From NCBI GenBank assembly GCA_035048815.1, contig JAUCBN010000020.1, forward strand, positions 4,347,501 through 4,411,500: a stretch of 64,000 nt of DNA, read 5' to 3'. A model generated the notes under the pieces. The model saw only the letters and a program-made list of their open reading frames with translations. It was not told where the DNA came from and did not search any database. This DNA is from Abelmoschus esculentus (lineage: Eukaryota > Streptophyta > Magnoliopsida > Malvales > Malvaceae). Both the position numbers and the translations under genes were made by a program. Positions 1 through 11,670 of the stretch are shown in pieces. Within the stretch, counting starts at the first letter, position 1, and each line of letters begins with the position of its first letter.

Positions 1-389
1 CCGAAATTGGCTCTAGTATGTTTTAAGGAGTATTAAAAAGAAAGAAGGAATTTAGTGAAAAGAAAAACACAAGTCTTTGAGGTGCCCGAAATTGGCTCAA
101 GATTTGGTGTTTGAAAAGAAGAGAAACACTTAACCAAATTCTATTTGTCTTGAACTTAGAGTTTGTCTAAGAAAGCCTTTAATCAACTTGTCCACAAAAA
201 CGCACACACTCACAATTCTTATAGTTTATTTCTAGGAAAACCCTTGGGCAACCGAATGGTTAAGGCTTAAGAATAGGCCTAGTTATGGTGGGGAGAATAG
301 ATGGACATGTAAAACCAAGAGAGAGTAGAGTTCGGCAAATTGATGGTTTGCATTGCTTGAGGACAAGCAATAGTTCGAGTTTGGGGGTG
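1..389 (+). mobile_element. 3' end of the internal region of an Athila-like Ty3/gypsy element, with polypurine tract
   Basis: This stretch ends in a G-rich tract (381-389, TTGGGGGTG) directly before an LTR that starts TGATAAGTG, which is where a polypurine tract primes plus-strand synthesis. The segment upstream (about 340-380) contains the phrase GAGGACAAGCAA followed by a purine-rich run, which I know from the 3' untranslated ends of plant gypsy elements. I see no coding sequence. The rest of the element lies left of the window. Confidence 0.6.
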
Positions 390-1719
390 TGATAAGTGCT
401 CAACACACTATCACTTTTTACTCCTTTTATGGGCATTCATCACCAAATATACACCCACTCGGACCAATGCATGTGCTTAATGTGATATATTTAGAAGTTA
501 TGCTCATATAAATAATATTTACAGAAAAAGGCACGTTTTACTGCATTTTCATATCTGTGCAAGAAAACCAGTGTCGCGGCAGCGACAAGGCCGAGGCAGG
601 ACCTGATGCCGAGGTAGCAGCAAAAGGACAGGAAGCAAGACTGTAGGCTATGGAAAGATAAAAATCCAAGGAACGTGTCTGGACTCAAAGCCCATGGATC
701 AGAGCTAGCTAGCACAAGGAAAAGCCCAAAGGAAGACCATGCGGGAAAGCCCCTTAGCCGAATATAAACTTGGAAATATATTATTATTATGTACTTGACT
801 TGTTCCCTACTCCAAGTTGTATTCTACTTAGGAAAGGTTTGCCCTAGGTCTAGCCTATATAAAGACCTAGCCACCCAATGTACAAAACACGAAATACCTA
901 GGGAGAGAGCCGACTTCTACTCTTGTTTCTTTCCTCTCCATCATGTTCTAAACCTTCTTAGGGATTAGGTGAAGGTTGTAGAGTATTTGTGAGAGGAGAT
1001 TGTACTTTGTCTTTCATTCAATGCAATAAAGATTATCAAGGTTTGCTTATCCTTTGTTATTCCTTGTTTCACAATTGAGCTCGGGAGAGGATATTGTGAT
1101 CATCCATTTATCTAAGCTCGGGAGAGTTAGATTCACGAAAGGGATAAGTACGGTGTTTCAATCGCGAAATACTAACTCGGCCTAGGGATAGGTTAAGAGT
1201 TTCAGCGGCTAAAAGAAGTGTGAGATTGGTTGGTGAGTATAATTGGTTCACGCCGGAAGGTATCATCAAGGACTAGTCATCAACAGTACTCTGACTTAGG
1301 GATAAGCGGAGTCATTCAAGGACACTTTGCCGAACTTTGGTAAAGTCTTCCCATGAGCAAGGGATTGCCGCGGCAGACAGTGTTATCGCTGCCGAGGCAG
1401 TAAACAGCAGTGCTGCCGAGGCAGTGATATACGATTGCATTGGACGGAGACAAGTCAATCAATTCCGCAATACAACACAACTGGATCCTAGCCCATCTCT
1501 CGCTACTATTTCAATCTTTTACTGTTATCTTATTTATTTTAGTTTAGATAAATCAAATCAACTCACTTGTGTTTTTATCTTTCCACAGAACAAGGAGGTG
1601 AAGAAAGCATATTAAGTATACCGGTCCCTGAGGAGAGGATAACTTGATAAAATACTTATCACTTATTACTTTTGATGTGTCCACTTGCACTAAACGCGCA
1701 CTTTTGACACGCGACAACA
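390..1719 (+). mobile_element. 3' LTR of an Athila-like gypsy retrotransposon, plus orientation
   Basis: It runs from TGATAAGTGCT to GCGACAACA (1330 bp, TG...CA ends). Read in reverse it matches the LTR copies at 4678-5800 and 7554-8904 along its length. Shared landmarks include the start TGATAAGTGCT/CTTA, a stretch around GTTTGCCCTAGG and TATATA (820-870), GGTGAAGGTTGTA (970), and the end close to ACACGCGACAACA. A TATA-like TATATAA at about 857 fits a promoter. The 3' flank is copia sequence, so this element inserted into the copia element. The left target duplication is outside the window and cannot be tested. Confidence 0.8.
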
Positions 1720-4677
1720 GCACAAACTAACACACTCATTGCTAGTGGAGTTCTTACCACAACTGACAAGTGGTACCCGATTTTGGGGGCACGCATCATG
1801 TTACCTATAGTCAGTCTGCTGCTCAACAAGGTCAGGGTTATTCAGGTAATGGCAAAGTTTTCCTTGGATATGGATCTTCTTTGAATATTAGTCACGTTGA
1901 TAGAATTATAGTTGATACTAAAGATCGACATTTAGCTTTAAATCAATTGCTTAGTGTACCCCATATTACAAGAAATCTTATATTAGTTTCGAGATTTTCA
2001 CGTGACAATTCTGTGTTTTTTGAGTTTCATGATGTTAATTGCTTTGTTCTAAAGATGGGTCTGTTGATACAACATTCTCTGAAGGTCAAAAGCTTGAGTC
2101 AAAAAATGCCTTGTACTGGTTGTGGCATCATAGACTTGGCCATCCCTCGACCTAAGTTGTACACACAATAGTCAATACACCTATAGACATAAATAAACAA
2201 CAACTTTGTATGGCCTTCCAATTAGGAAAAAGTCACCAATTATCATTTCAAACCTCTACTACTGTCTATACTAAACCTTTTGAGTTAGTTGAAGCAGATG
2301 TATGGGGACATGCACCTGTTAAGTCCTTAACAATGGCAATATTATGTGACTTTTATTGACATGTATAGCAGAAATTGTTGGTTGTTTCTTTTGCGTAATA
2401 AATCTGAGGTTGCATCTGCATTTCAAGTGTTTTCTGACATAGTTAAGAATCAGTTTTTAACTACTATTGTGGCACTACAAACAGATGATGGTGGTGAGTT
2501 TCGTGCTCTTGAAAATGATCTAAATTTGATGGGAATTCAACATAGAATAACATGTCCACACATATCCCAACAAAATAGAGTTGTGGAGAGAAAACACAAA
2601 CATATTATTGATACAGCATTGACATTACTTGCTCAAGCTCAGGTACCCTTTTAATACTGGTCATTTGATGTACTTAGTGTTGTCTACTTGATAATCGATT
2701 GCCTACACCAGTCCTAGATGGGATGTCACCACATGAGAAGCTTTATGGTACTTCACCAGACTATAAATTTCTTAGAGTATTTGGATCTCAATGTTTTCCT
2801 TGTCTTACAGCTTTCAACACTCACAAGTTCAGCTTTCGATCAAAGCCTTGTGTTTTTCTGGGATATTCACCAAAGTATCGAGGGTATCAATGTATGGATG
2901 AAAATGGTCGAATCTTCATTTCTCGACATGTTAAGTTTAATGAGGATGTGTTTCCCTTGTCCAATGGTGCTAAATTTCAAAAGCCTACTGTTAAAGACAA
3001 AGCATTTATGTCTCCTTCTTTTCCTTTGTCTCACAAGTCAGGTTGTGTTGATTATCCAGCTAACAATGTTGCTCCCACGGAGCAACCTAAGTCTTCGCCT
3101 AGGCAAGAACGCAGAGAGGCTACCCCAACACCAAGAATAGATGAGGCTAGTTTGGTCTCTCCAGTAATGTCTCTCGCCTCGGATTCTGAAGAACATCTAG
3201 GATCTGAGCAGCATGTGTCCACACCTGCAGTATCTCCAGTAACAAATTCAGCAGGGTTATCAAGGTCTAGTGAACACATCCCATCTCCAGTAGCTTCAAC
3301 ACATGAAGATCGAGAATAAGGTGTTGCTAATTCTACTGGTTCTCCAGGTAATGTTGTGGTTCTTGGTCGTGAAGAACCATATTTTGTTCAAGAAGCCGGT
3401 GCAAGTCCAAGAGAGGTTGAGGGTGAAGATGTATCTCAATCAGCTCAAGATGTTATAGACTCACAATCTCTTGATAGGAATGAGACTACTCACATTCCTG
3501 TGACAACTGTTAATAGTTCTTCCATGAATTCTCATGTTATGGTTACAAGAAGTAAGACTGGAGTGTTTAAACCAAACGTGTATCTACTAGAGTCTCCTCG
3601 GGTTCCTGACAATGTTCATGAGGATTTAGTAGACCCACAATGGCGAAGTGTTGTACATTCAGAATATGAAGCCCTTGTTGCAAATGATACCTGGAATTTG
3701 GTTCCACTTCCACCACATCGAAGAGCAATAGGGTGCAAATGGATTTTTCGAGTAAAGTACAATTCTGATGGTTCTGTCAGTCGCTACAAGGCACGGCTTG
3801 TGGCAAAAGGGTTTTCACAAGTCCCTGGTCATGAATTTGGTGAGACCTTTAGTCCTGTGGTTAAATTTTTTGCGGTTAACATTTTAATTTCATTGGCTAT
3901 GTCCAATAAGTGACAGATTCAATAGGTGGACGTGAACAATGCCTTTTTGAAGGGAGACCTGCAAGAGGATGTGTATAAGCATAAGCCAGATGGTTTTGTT
4001 AAAAATGCACCTGATGGTTCCAAGTTGGTTTATAAGCTTCAAAAGGCCTTGTATGGACTAAGTCAAGCACCTCGCAATTGGTTCAGCAAGTTGAAGAAAT
4101 TTCTTATTGAGCTTGGTTTTGTGTCTTCTCGTGTTGGTCCCTCATTTTTTGTTTTTAATGACACAAAGAATGTAACATACATGGTTGTCTATGTTGATGA
4201 TATTTTGATCACAGGTTCTAGTCCTAACCATGTCTCTCGTGTGATTACTATGCTGCATGAGAAATTTTCAGTAAAGGATCTAGGGTTGGTCCATTATTTT
4301 CTGGGTATAGAAGTTGTTCACGTGAAGGAAGGGTTGTTTTTAAGTTAGCACAAGCTTATCAAAGAGCTCTTGACTAAGACAAACATGGCTACAACTAAAT
4401 CAGTTGACACCCCAATTGTGGTGTCACCTAAGCTTAGTAAGGATGGTGGAAGTGAAGAAGCAGATGCTCATTTGTATCGTAGCACAGTTGGAGTACTCTT
4501 GTATGTTTTTCATAAAAGACCAGACATCTCATTTGTTGTTAATAAGGTCTCACAGTACATGCAGGCACCTAAGGACATGTATTGGTCGGTTGTTAAAAGG
4601 ATTCTGAGGTATCTACGTGGAACCATACACAAAGGGTTGTTGTTTTTCTCTTCAACAGACAACTTGGAGTTGCAAGT
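1720..4677 (+). pseudogene. Ty1/copia gag-pol remnant (protease, integrase, reverse transcriptase), part 1
   Basis: This is broken copia polyprotein in several frames. In order it shows a protease-like motif DFGGTHH at about 1779, where DTGATHH is usual; a gag-pre-integrase region to 2171; and an integrase core (2346-2654) with QTDDGGEF and QNRVVERKH. The integrase C-terminal part follows (2699-3319, VFLGYSPKYRGY). Reverse transcriptase (3560-4677) has GCKWIFRVKY, KARLVAKGF, VDVNNAFLKGDL, YGLSQAPRNW and an intact YVDD at about 4189. Stops and frameshifts separate the blocks, for example at 2171, 2654, 3319, 3911 and 4348. The frame then stops at an inserted gypsy element and resumes at 8910. 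It cannot make protein. The 5' LTR and gag lie left of the Athila-like LTR, outside the window or lost. Confidence 0.9.
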
Positions 4678-5800
4678 TGTTGAGTGTAAAAAGAGTGTGT
4701 AAATAGTGCAAGTGTACACAACACAAGTAATAAAGTGATAAGTATCAAGCATCGTCTCCATAGGGATTGGTGTACTTAATATGCTTCCTTTTCTTTTCTC
4801 GCTCTGTAAAAGAAATAAAAGACACAAATTAATTGAGTTGTTTTGAAAACTAAAATAATTGAAAAATAAAAGAAGAATAGTGAATGGAAATAAGATCAAG
4901 TTTAGAGAATGGGCAGGATCCATTTGAATCGTATTGTGAGTTCAATTGACTTGTTTCTGTTCTGTGCAATAATGCAACACTGCCTCGGTAGAACTATAGT
5001 TTCCTGCCTCGACAATGAAGACCAGCGTCCGCCGCGGCAATCCCTTGCTCTTGGGTGGACTTCTTTAAGGTTCGGCAAATTGTCCTTGGATGACTTTGCT
5101 TATCCCTAAGTCGAAGTACTGTTGATGACTAGTCCTTGATGATACCTCCCGGCGTGAATCAATGATAACCACCAACCCATCTCACACTTCTTTTAGCCGC
5201 TGAAACTCTAACCTATCCCTAGGTCGAGTTAGTATTTTCCAACTAGAAAAATACCGTGCTTATCCCTTTCGTGAGCCTAACTCTCCTGATATTAGACAAA
5301 TAAATCTCTCACAAACTTCTCTCCCGAGCATGAATGCAAGATCAATGAATAGAAAAGAATAAGCAAACCTTAATATGTTATTGCATAAAAAAAGAAAACA
5401 GAGTTCAATCTTCTCTCACAAATACTTAACAACCTTCACCTAAACCCTAAGAAAATTTAGAACATAATTGAAACAAAGAAAACTCTAAACTAATTTCTCT
5501 CGTGCGCTTGATGATGATCTCCTTAGGCGACTATGGTTTATATAGGCTTGACCTAGGGCAAACCTTTCCTAAGTAGTAATACAACTTGGAGTAAAACACA
5601 AGTCAAGTACATAAATAAAATATTTGTTTTATTTCCAAGTTTATTCCTACAAGGATTATTTTTCGCGTGATGACTTGGGCTTTCTGCTCGCTTTCCAGCT
5701 CCAATCCTTGTGTTGTTTGTCCAGAAACGTTCATCTCATTTTTCTCTTCAAGTCGCCTACAATATCGGTACTTGTCCTTCAGCTGCTGCCTCGGCCGCTT
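4678..5800 (-). repeat. Truncated 3' LTR of the nested Athila-like element
   Basis: It begins TGTTGAGTGTAAAAAG on the plus strand and matches 7554-8670 closely, then diverges at about 5790-5800 inside the U3 part. The missing part corresponds to about 200 bp at the outer end of the intact LTR. The join to the internal region occurs in a CTGCCTCGGC-rich patch, which suggests a deletion between short GC-rich matches. Differences from the partner LTR are few, so the insertion looks fairly young compared with the copia host. Confidence 0.8.
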
Positions 5801-5891
5801 TGCGTGGTACTGCCGATTTATCTGCTGGGGCAGTGCTTTTTGCTGGGATTTCTGTGGCATGATCTTTTGGTTCAACATCTAAGTCCTCTTT

Positions 5892-7459
5892 TTATGATTC
5901 TTCTTGTTCTATTGGTGGGACTTTGTCTGCTGAGTTTCCTAACACCTCCTTAAGTTGTAGGCCACTCCTAGTAGTAATTGCCTTACATTGCTCATGGCCC
6001 ATTCCCCTTGCAACTTCAGTATTGCTGGGTAATCTTCCTTGTGGTCTAGTGTTCATAATTTGAGCGAACTGCCCAACTTGAGTTTCCAGTGTCTTAATGG
6101 CTGCCTCTTGGTTTTGTAACCTCATCTCAGTTCTGTTCATAAAAGCATCAGTTCTCTTAATGAAGTTACTATTCTCAGCCATATATGATTCAGTTTTCAT
6201 CATAAAGGCCTTAAGAGAATTTTCCAATAAACTTGCAGGCTGTTGTTGCGATAGCTGTTGCTGTGGCAGTGGCTGCGGCAGCGGCGGCGGGTGTTGCATT
6301 GGCATTGATTGCTGAAAGCCTGAGGGTTGAGCAGTCGGATTCAAGGCATTATTGGGATTGCTCCATGAAAAATTTGGATGTCTTTTCCAAGCTGGATTGT
6401 ATGTGTTGTACATCACGTTGTTTTTCCGGTTATAATTTCCCACATAAAGCTAGATTCCTGATTCTGCATGCACTCAGAAGAGCTATGGTTACCTCCACAT
6501 AAATCACATGAAGAATATATTACCTTAACCTCATAGGTATTATGTTGCATTTGCATATTTTGGACCATCTTAGTGAGAGTTGCCAATTGTGCTGCCACTG
6601 AATTGGATGTTTCTAATTCCTGTACTGTGGCCTGACATCTCATCCCTCCTCGCCTAGATGTAGGGAATTAAAATTCGTTCTTTGCGAGTTTATTTAAAAT
6701 TTCTATAGCTTCCTCTGGTGGTTTGTCAAGGAGTTTCCCATTGGAAGAGGCGTCTAACATCATTCTTGTTGGGGCATTGGTTGCATTGTAAAACATGGTC
6801 ACTGGTGTCCATGATGGGAATCCATGTAAAAGGCACTTGTGCAGTAACTCCCTATAGCTCTCCCATGCCTCATACATTGGTTCATCATCTGCCTGTCAAA
6901 AAGAAGTAATTTCATTAAGTATACGATCATATAAATTAGTAGGATTAAAACGTGTAATGAAATCACGACAGAGTTCACTCCAAGATCCTATTGATCCTGT
7001 TGGAATGCTATTTAACCAGGTTTTTGCCCTATCCCTCAGTGAATAGGGGAACAATTTAAGTCTCAAAACATATTCATGGACTCCTTGGATTTTGAATGAA
7101 TTGCATATCTCCATGAACGATTTGAGGTGATGCCTTGCATCTTCAGTGATCGACCCACCAAACTGTTCAATAGTATTGAGCATATTAGACATGACAAGTT
7201 TTAGCTCAAAGTGGGCTGCTTCGATCTCTGGTGTAACGACTCCTAGATTTAACCCATTCAAATCCTCTTCCAAAAAATCTCGAACAGTGAGCTGACGCGG
7301 CCCTGGTGGCGGCGGAAGCCTTCCATTGCCAGCGGGTAAGTTTTGTTAGGCCGGATGATTTGCCATAACTTCTCGGATTTGTTTTCGCAACATTTGACAT
7401 GTGCGTTCAATCTCTAGATCTAGCTCGTATAATGGATTGCTTGGGTTCGCCCTAGTCAT
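5892..7459 (-). pseudogene. Athila-like gag remnant
   Basis: The likely start is ATG at 7457-7459, 70 bp inside the primer site, giving MTRANPSNPLYELDLEIE with a stop after about 37 codons. The retrotransposon gag domain follows (7273-6896), with RLKLFPYSLRDRAKTWLNS and FITRFNPT, which are hallmark strings of plant gypsy gag. The next block (6877-6668) reads YEAWESYRELLHKCLLHGFP and the next (6643-6413) has a CDLCGGNHSSSEC cysteine knuckle (CX2CX4HX4C). The C-terminal block (6443-5892) is rich in Gln and Pro and ends PPIEQEES. At least three frame breaks separate the blocks, so it is not translatable. No protease or polymerase follows. Confidence 0.8.
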
Positions 7460-7528
7460 ACACCAATAAAAACAGAAAAATAAAAATACTAAAAGCAAGG
7501 AAATAAAGAAAATAAAATTTAGTTGTCA

Positions 7529-7547
7529 ATCCCCGGCAACGACGCCA
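7529..7547 (-). other. Primer binding site matching tRNA-Asp
   Basis: Read on the minus strand it is TGGCGTCGTTGCCGGGGAT, a few bases inside the 5' LTR edge at 7554. It is the complement of the 3' end of plant tRNA-Asp with one mismatch (GCGTC for GCGCC, as expected from methyl-C decay). A tRNA-Asp primer is characteristic of the Athila/Tat side of plant Ty3/gypsy elements, which supports the family call. Confidence 0.75.
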
Positions 7548-7553
7548 AAAACT

Positions 7554-8904
7554 TGTTGCGTGTAAAAAGAGTGCGCAAATAGTGCAAGTGTACACGACGC
7601 AGGTAATAAAGTGATAAGTATCAAGTATCGTCTCCACAGGGATTGGTGTACTTAATATGCTTCCTTTTCTTTTCTCGCTCTGTAAAAGAAATAAAAGACA
7701 CAAATTAATTGAGTTGTTTTGAAAACTAAAATAACTGAAAAATAAAAGAAGAATAGTGAATGGAAATAAGATCAAGTTTAGAGAATGGGCAGGATCCATT
7801 TGAATCGTATTGTGAGTTCAATTGACTTGTTTTTGTTCTTTGCAATAATGTAACACTGTCTCGGCAGAACTGCAGTTTCCTGCCTCGACAATGAAGACCA
7901 GCGTCCGCCACGGCAATCCCTTGCTCTTGGGTGGACTTCTTTAAGGTTCGGCAAAGTGTCCTTGGATGACTTCGCTTATCCCTAAGTCGAAGTACTGTTG
8001 ATGACTAGTCCTTGATGATACCTCCCGGCGTGAATCAATGATAACCACCAACCAATATCACATTTCATTTAGCCGCTGAAACTCTAACCTATCCCTAGGC
8101 CGAGTTAGTATTTTCCAACTAGAAAAATACCGTGCTTATCTCTTTCGTGAGCCTAACTCTCCCGATATTAGACAAATAAATCTCTCACAAACTTCTCTCC
8201 CGAGCATGAGTGCAAGATCAATGAATAGAAAAGAATAAGCAAACCTTAATATTTTATTGCATAAAACAAGAAAACAGAGTTCAATCTTCTCTCACAAATA
8301 CTTAACAACCTTCACCTAAACCCTAAGAAAATTTAGAACATAATTGAAACAAAGAAAACTCTAAACTAATTTCTCTCGTGCGCTTGATGATGATCTCCTT
8401 GGGCGACTATGGTTTATATAGGCTTGACCTAGGGCAAACCTTTCCTAAGTAGGAATATAACTTGGAGTAAAACACAAGTCAAGTACATAAATAAAATATT
8501 TGTTTTATTTCCAGGTTTATTCCTACAAGGATTCTTTTCCGCGTGACCTTTGACTTGGGCTTTCTGCTCACTTCCCAGCTCCAATCCTTGTGTTGCTTGT
8601 CCAGAAACGTTCACCTCATTTTTCACTTCAAGTCGCCTACAATATCGATACTTGTCCTTCAACTGCTACCGCGGCCTCAGGTTCTGCTTCGGCCTCGATT
8701 ACTACCGCGGCAGTGAATATTCCTGCAATTGCATAAAAGGTGTCGTAAAGCCTGTATTTTCTATAAATATCATCTTTATAAGTCACACAAGCAGAATATC
8801 TAAATATCTCACATTAAGTACATGCTTTAGTCCAAGTAGGTGTAGATTAGGTGATTATTGTTCATGAAAGGTGTAAAAAGTGATAGTGAATTAAGCACTT
8901 ATCA
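7554..8904 (-). repeat. Complete 5' LTR of the nested Athila-like element
   Basis: It is 1351 bp with TG...CA ends on either strand (plus strand TGTTGCGTGT to AGCACTTATCA). It contains a TATATA core near 8415, repeated CTGCC(G/T)CGGCAG-type palindromes, and the same landmarks as the LTRs at 390-1719 and 4678-5800. It abuts the target duplication CAAGT on its outer side and the primer site on its inner side. Confidence 0.85.
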
Positions 8905-8909
8905 CAAGT

Positions 8910-9399
8910 CTTCTCTGATGCAGATTGGGCAGGTGACATAGATGATCGTCGGTCAATATCTGGGTATTGTGTCTTCAGGTGGCCACACTTACTTGCATGG
9001 TGCTCCAAGAAACAAAGGTCGGTCTCGTATTCAATTGTAGAAGCGGAGTACAGGAGTCTCACTGATGCAGCTTCTGAAGTTCTTTGGATTAAGGTTGTTC
9101 TAGGTGATATGGGTGTTAGCTGTGATGAGCCTTTGAAGATCTGGTGTGATAATACAAGTACCGTAACCATGGCTGCAAATCCAGTTCTACACTCGAAAAG
9201 TAAACATGTAAAACTGAATTTACACTTTGTTAGGGAAAGAGTTTTTACTCGTCAATTGGAGGTTAATTACATTCCAACAAAGTCGCAGACCGCAGACCTG
9301 TTTACAAAACCACTTCCAGTGACAAGGTTTCAGGAGTTGTTGAATCAATTGGGATTGTGGTCACTTACGCAACTTGAAGAGGACAAAAGAGCAGAGTGA
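8910..9399 (+). pseudogene. Ty1/copia RNase H domain, part 2 of the interrupted copia element
   Basis: The copia frame resumes after the nested gypsy element: VFSDADWAGD, DDRRSISGYCV, IVEAEYRSLTDAASEVLW, then from about 9109 an unbroken stretch with WCDNTSTVTMAANPVLHSKS, NYIPTKSQTADLFTKPLP and a stop at 9397-9399. These are the conserved copia RNase H blocks (SDADWAG, AEYRSL, CDN). One or two small frame slips occur near 8970-9010. The C-terminal part is otherwise well kept. Confidence 0.9.
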
Positions 9400-9885
9400 A
9401 TATTAGAAGAAAAGCTGTTAAAGGTTGGTTAGTCTTAACTGGTTCAAGGCTGTTGGTAACCGGTTCAGGTTTGTTGAATGCCTAAGGTTGTTGTAACGGT
9501 TTGCTTTTCCCACTCAATAGCAAACTGACAAACACCATGGCTATATAAACCACAACAAGTGGCACTGGCAAGCATAGTCATCTTTTCTCTTTGCTTAGCC
9601 TACATTGTTTTCCTCCTTCTTCTTCCATCATTTTTTTTGTTTTGTTAATCTTTTTATTCATTGTCTTACTCTTCTCTAGGGTTTTTCAGGCTTCACTTGA
9701 TCTTTCTCATGTTGCTGCCATTGTTCACTGCTCAAGATTGAAGGTCACCGGAGTCGGTTCTACAGGCGTGGCAGTACTCGGGTGCGCCGATGACGTGGGA
9801 GTTTGTCAGGGTTATATTCTAGAGTTTGATAATGTCATCAACGACGATCAGTTCTTGATTGATAAATAGCTCAACTATGTACAGA
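9398..9885 (+). repeat. Probable 3' LTR of the copia element
   Basis: A purine-rich tract (9376-9397) is followed at once by TGAATATTAGAAG, a common copia LTR start. A CTATATAAACC box lies at about 9540. The right end is not certain; the unique-looking text stops by about 9885. Without a 5' copy in the window I cannot define the edge or a target duplication. Confidence 0.5.
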
Positions 9886-9949
9886 TTAAAATTTTTAATT
9901 GTTCATGGGTTATTTGGTAAAATAGAAATATTATTTTAGAAAGAAAAAA

Positions 9950-10180
9950 AATATAGTTTAGATACTTATTTATAAATTAAATAATTTTTTTTAACGGTAT
10001 TACTTTAAAACACTAAGGGAATAAAACTTTAGGTACCTATTTTAGCCAAAAAAATACATTAGGCACCTATCTCAAAAAAATATATAGTTTAGGCACTTAT
10101 ATCAGCCAAAAAAAAAAACATTAGGCACCTATTTCAGAAAAAATGTATAGTTTAGGCACCTATTACGGAGTTAAGCCTAT
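9950..10180. repeat. Array of TTTAGGCACCTAT-type motifs
   Basis: About six copies of a (T)TTAGGCACCTAT-like motif sit at roughly 30-bp steps, separated by A-rich spacers. Alternate spacers resemble each other (AGCCAAAAAAA versus CAAAAAAATATATAG), so the true unit is a dimer of about 60 bp. No coding sense is visible. Arrays like this often lie near the ends of old transposons, but I find no matching terminal pair. Confidence 0.65.
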
Positions 10181-10789
10181 TATATTCTCAAAGTAGAGTT
10201 ATGTACAATGTTTTTTCCAAAAATTATATTTATAGGCTGAAAACCCTAATTACAATGAATAATAAAATACATTAAAGTCCTACTTAATATATAGATATCC
10301 ACCTAAATAAAGATATTCATAACAACTTCATATATATATATATATTATAGAAAACTTATTATTCAATTTTAATCCAAAATATGCATTTATTATATACGTT
10401 TAATATAATGTCAAAATTCACCTAACTGCATTTAGGCACTGACATTGAATATTGTTAACATATATGAGTAAGGTAGGAAAATTATAGTTTTATTATTTTT
10501 TTTAATTTTAATTTTATTTTATAAATTATAATTAAAATATAAAAAATAACCCCTATGTACACACCGAGAATTTTGTTTGAGCTTGCTTAGAAAATTTCTT
10601 GTAATTATATTTTTAAAAGATTAAAATGAATCATTAACAAATGTAATTTAATTATTAGATTTGTTTTTTTATTTCGGATATCTTGAAAAATAAAAGCAGA
10701 TAAATTGTAATCAGAGGAAGGGTTTCGAATAAAACAAAACAGTTAGCAACACCACGTGCCAAAGACACCTACACGGGTTAGAGATGACC

Positions 10790-11670
10790 ATTCGATCTAA
10801 ATTTAATGGGTTCCGATTTGATTTAATCTTATAAGGTCAAGTTTTTTAAGGAAGACTTGGGTTTAGTTGAATTTTTTAAGGTAGAAGTCGGGTCTAGTTT
10901 AATTTTAAAGTGAAAAATATCTAACTCCATTAACTCAAATAATAGTTTAATTGCATTCTAAATATGTATGTATAATTGTTATAGTGTTCGTATCTTTATA
11001 TATTTTAATTATCTATATATTTTGTTTAATAAAATGAAATAATTATTATAAATCTTGTCATCTATTCATATTTTTTAAATTATTTTTCTATTTTATCAAA
11101 TAAAAATAATTTTTTATCATATTATATTGAGTCAGGTTATATTCGAATTTTTACTTAAAAATTTTTAAATAAAGTACAAATTGACTATAAACCCGACCCA
11201 TGACGACTTGATCTAACCTTGTACTTGAAGGGTTGAGTTTTTTAAAGAAAATTTTAGGTTCAAATTAGATTTTTTGAGGATAAGATCAAATCGGATTCGA
11301 TTTAAGATAAAAATATCTAACCTTACCTTACACAAAATAATATTTAATTTTAATCTAAATGTTTAAATATAATTACTACGATACTCCTTTTTTTATATAT
11401 ATATTTCATTTACCTCTTTTTTTTAAAAAATCATTTACCTCCTTATTTTATTTAATAAAAATAAATAATTATTATAAACAAATCTCACCTTTTGTATTTT
11501 TCAATTAACTTTCTATTTTATTGAATAAAAATAAAATATATATATTTATATTAAAATAAATCGTGTTCAAATTTTTATTTTAAAATTTAGATAACATCAA
11601 ATTAATAAAGCATCATAAAATACCAAATCAAGTACAAATCGACCATTAAAATTTAGACCACCGACAGTGA
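10790..11670. repeat. Diverged tandem duplication of about 430 bp
   Basis: Two adjacent stretches (about 10840-11215 and 11220-11650) follow the same order of landmarks. These are a GTTTTTTAA(G/A)GAA opening, AAAAATATCTAAC, TTTAATAAAA(T) with AATAATTATTATAAA, a TTTTCTATTTTAT tract, and AAAGTACAAATTGAC / CAAGTACAAATCGACCAT. They differ at many positions, so the duplication is old. Both contain ACCCGA-like words shared with the hAT-type elements in this window, so the unit may be a decayed transposon piece. Confidence 0.5.

Larger units (their letters stand above)
4673..8909 (-). mobile_element. Athila-like Ty3/gypsy deletion derivative nested in the copia element
   Basis: An insertion with 5-bp target duplication CAAGT (4673-4677 and 8905-8909) splits the copia frame between reverse transcriptase and RNase H; the copia reading rejoins as LQVFSDADW across it. 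In element (minus) order it has a 5' LTR (8904-7554), a primer site (7547-7529), a gag remnant (7459-5892), and then goes straight into a 3' LTR (about 5800-4678) that lacks its first roughly 200 bp. All of pol and the start of the 3' LTR are deleted. LTR-bounded and gag-only, it depended on enzymes made elsewhere if it moved in this form, although the deletion may have come after insertion. Confidence 0.88.

Noticed and set aside
7452..7911. Minus-strand frames in the LTR (also at 4510-4923)
   Set aside because: The same frames recur in both LTR copies because the DNA is repeated; they have no gag or pol features.
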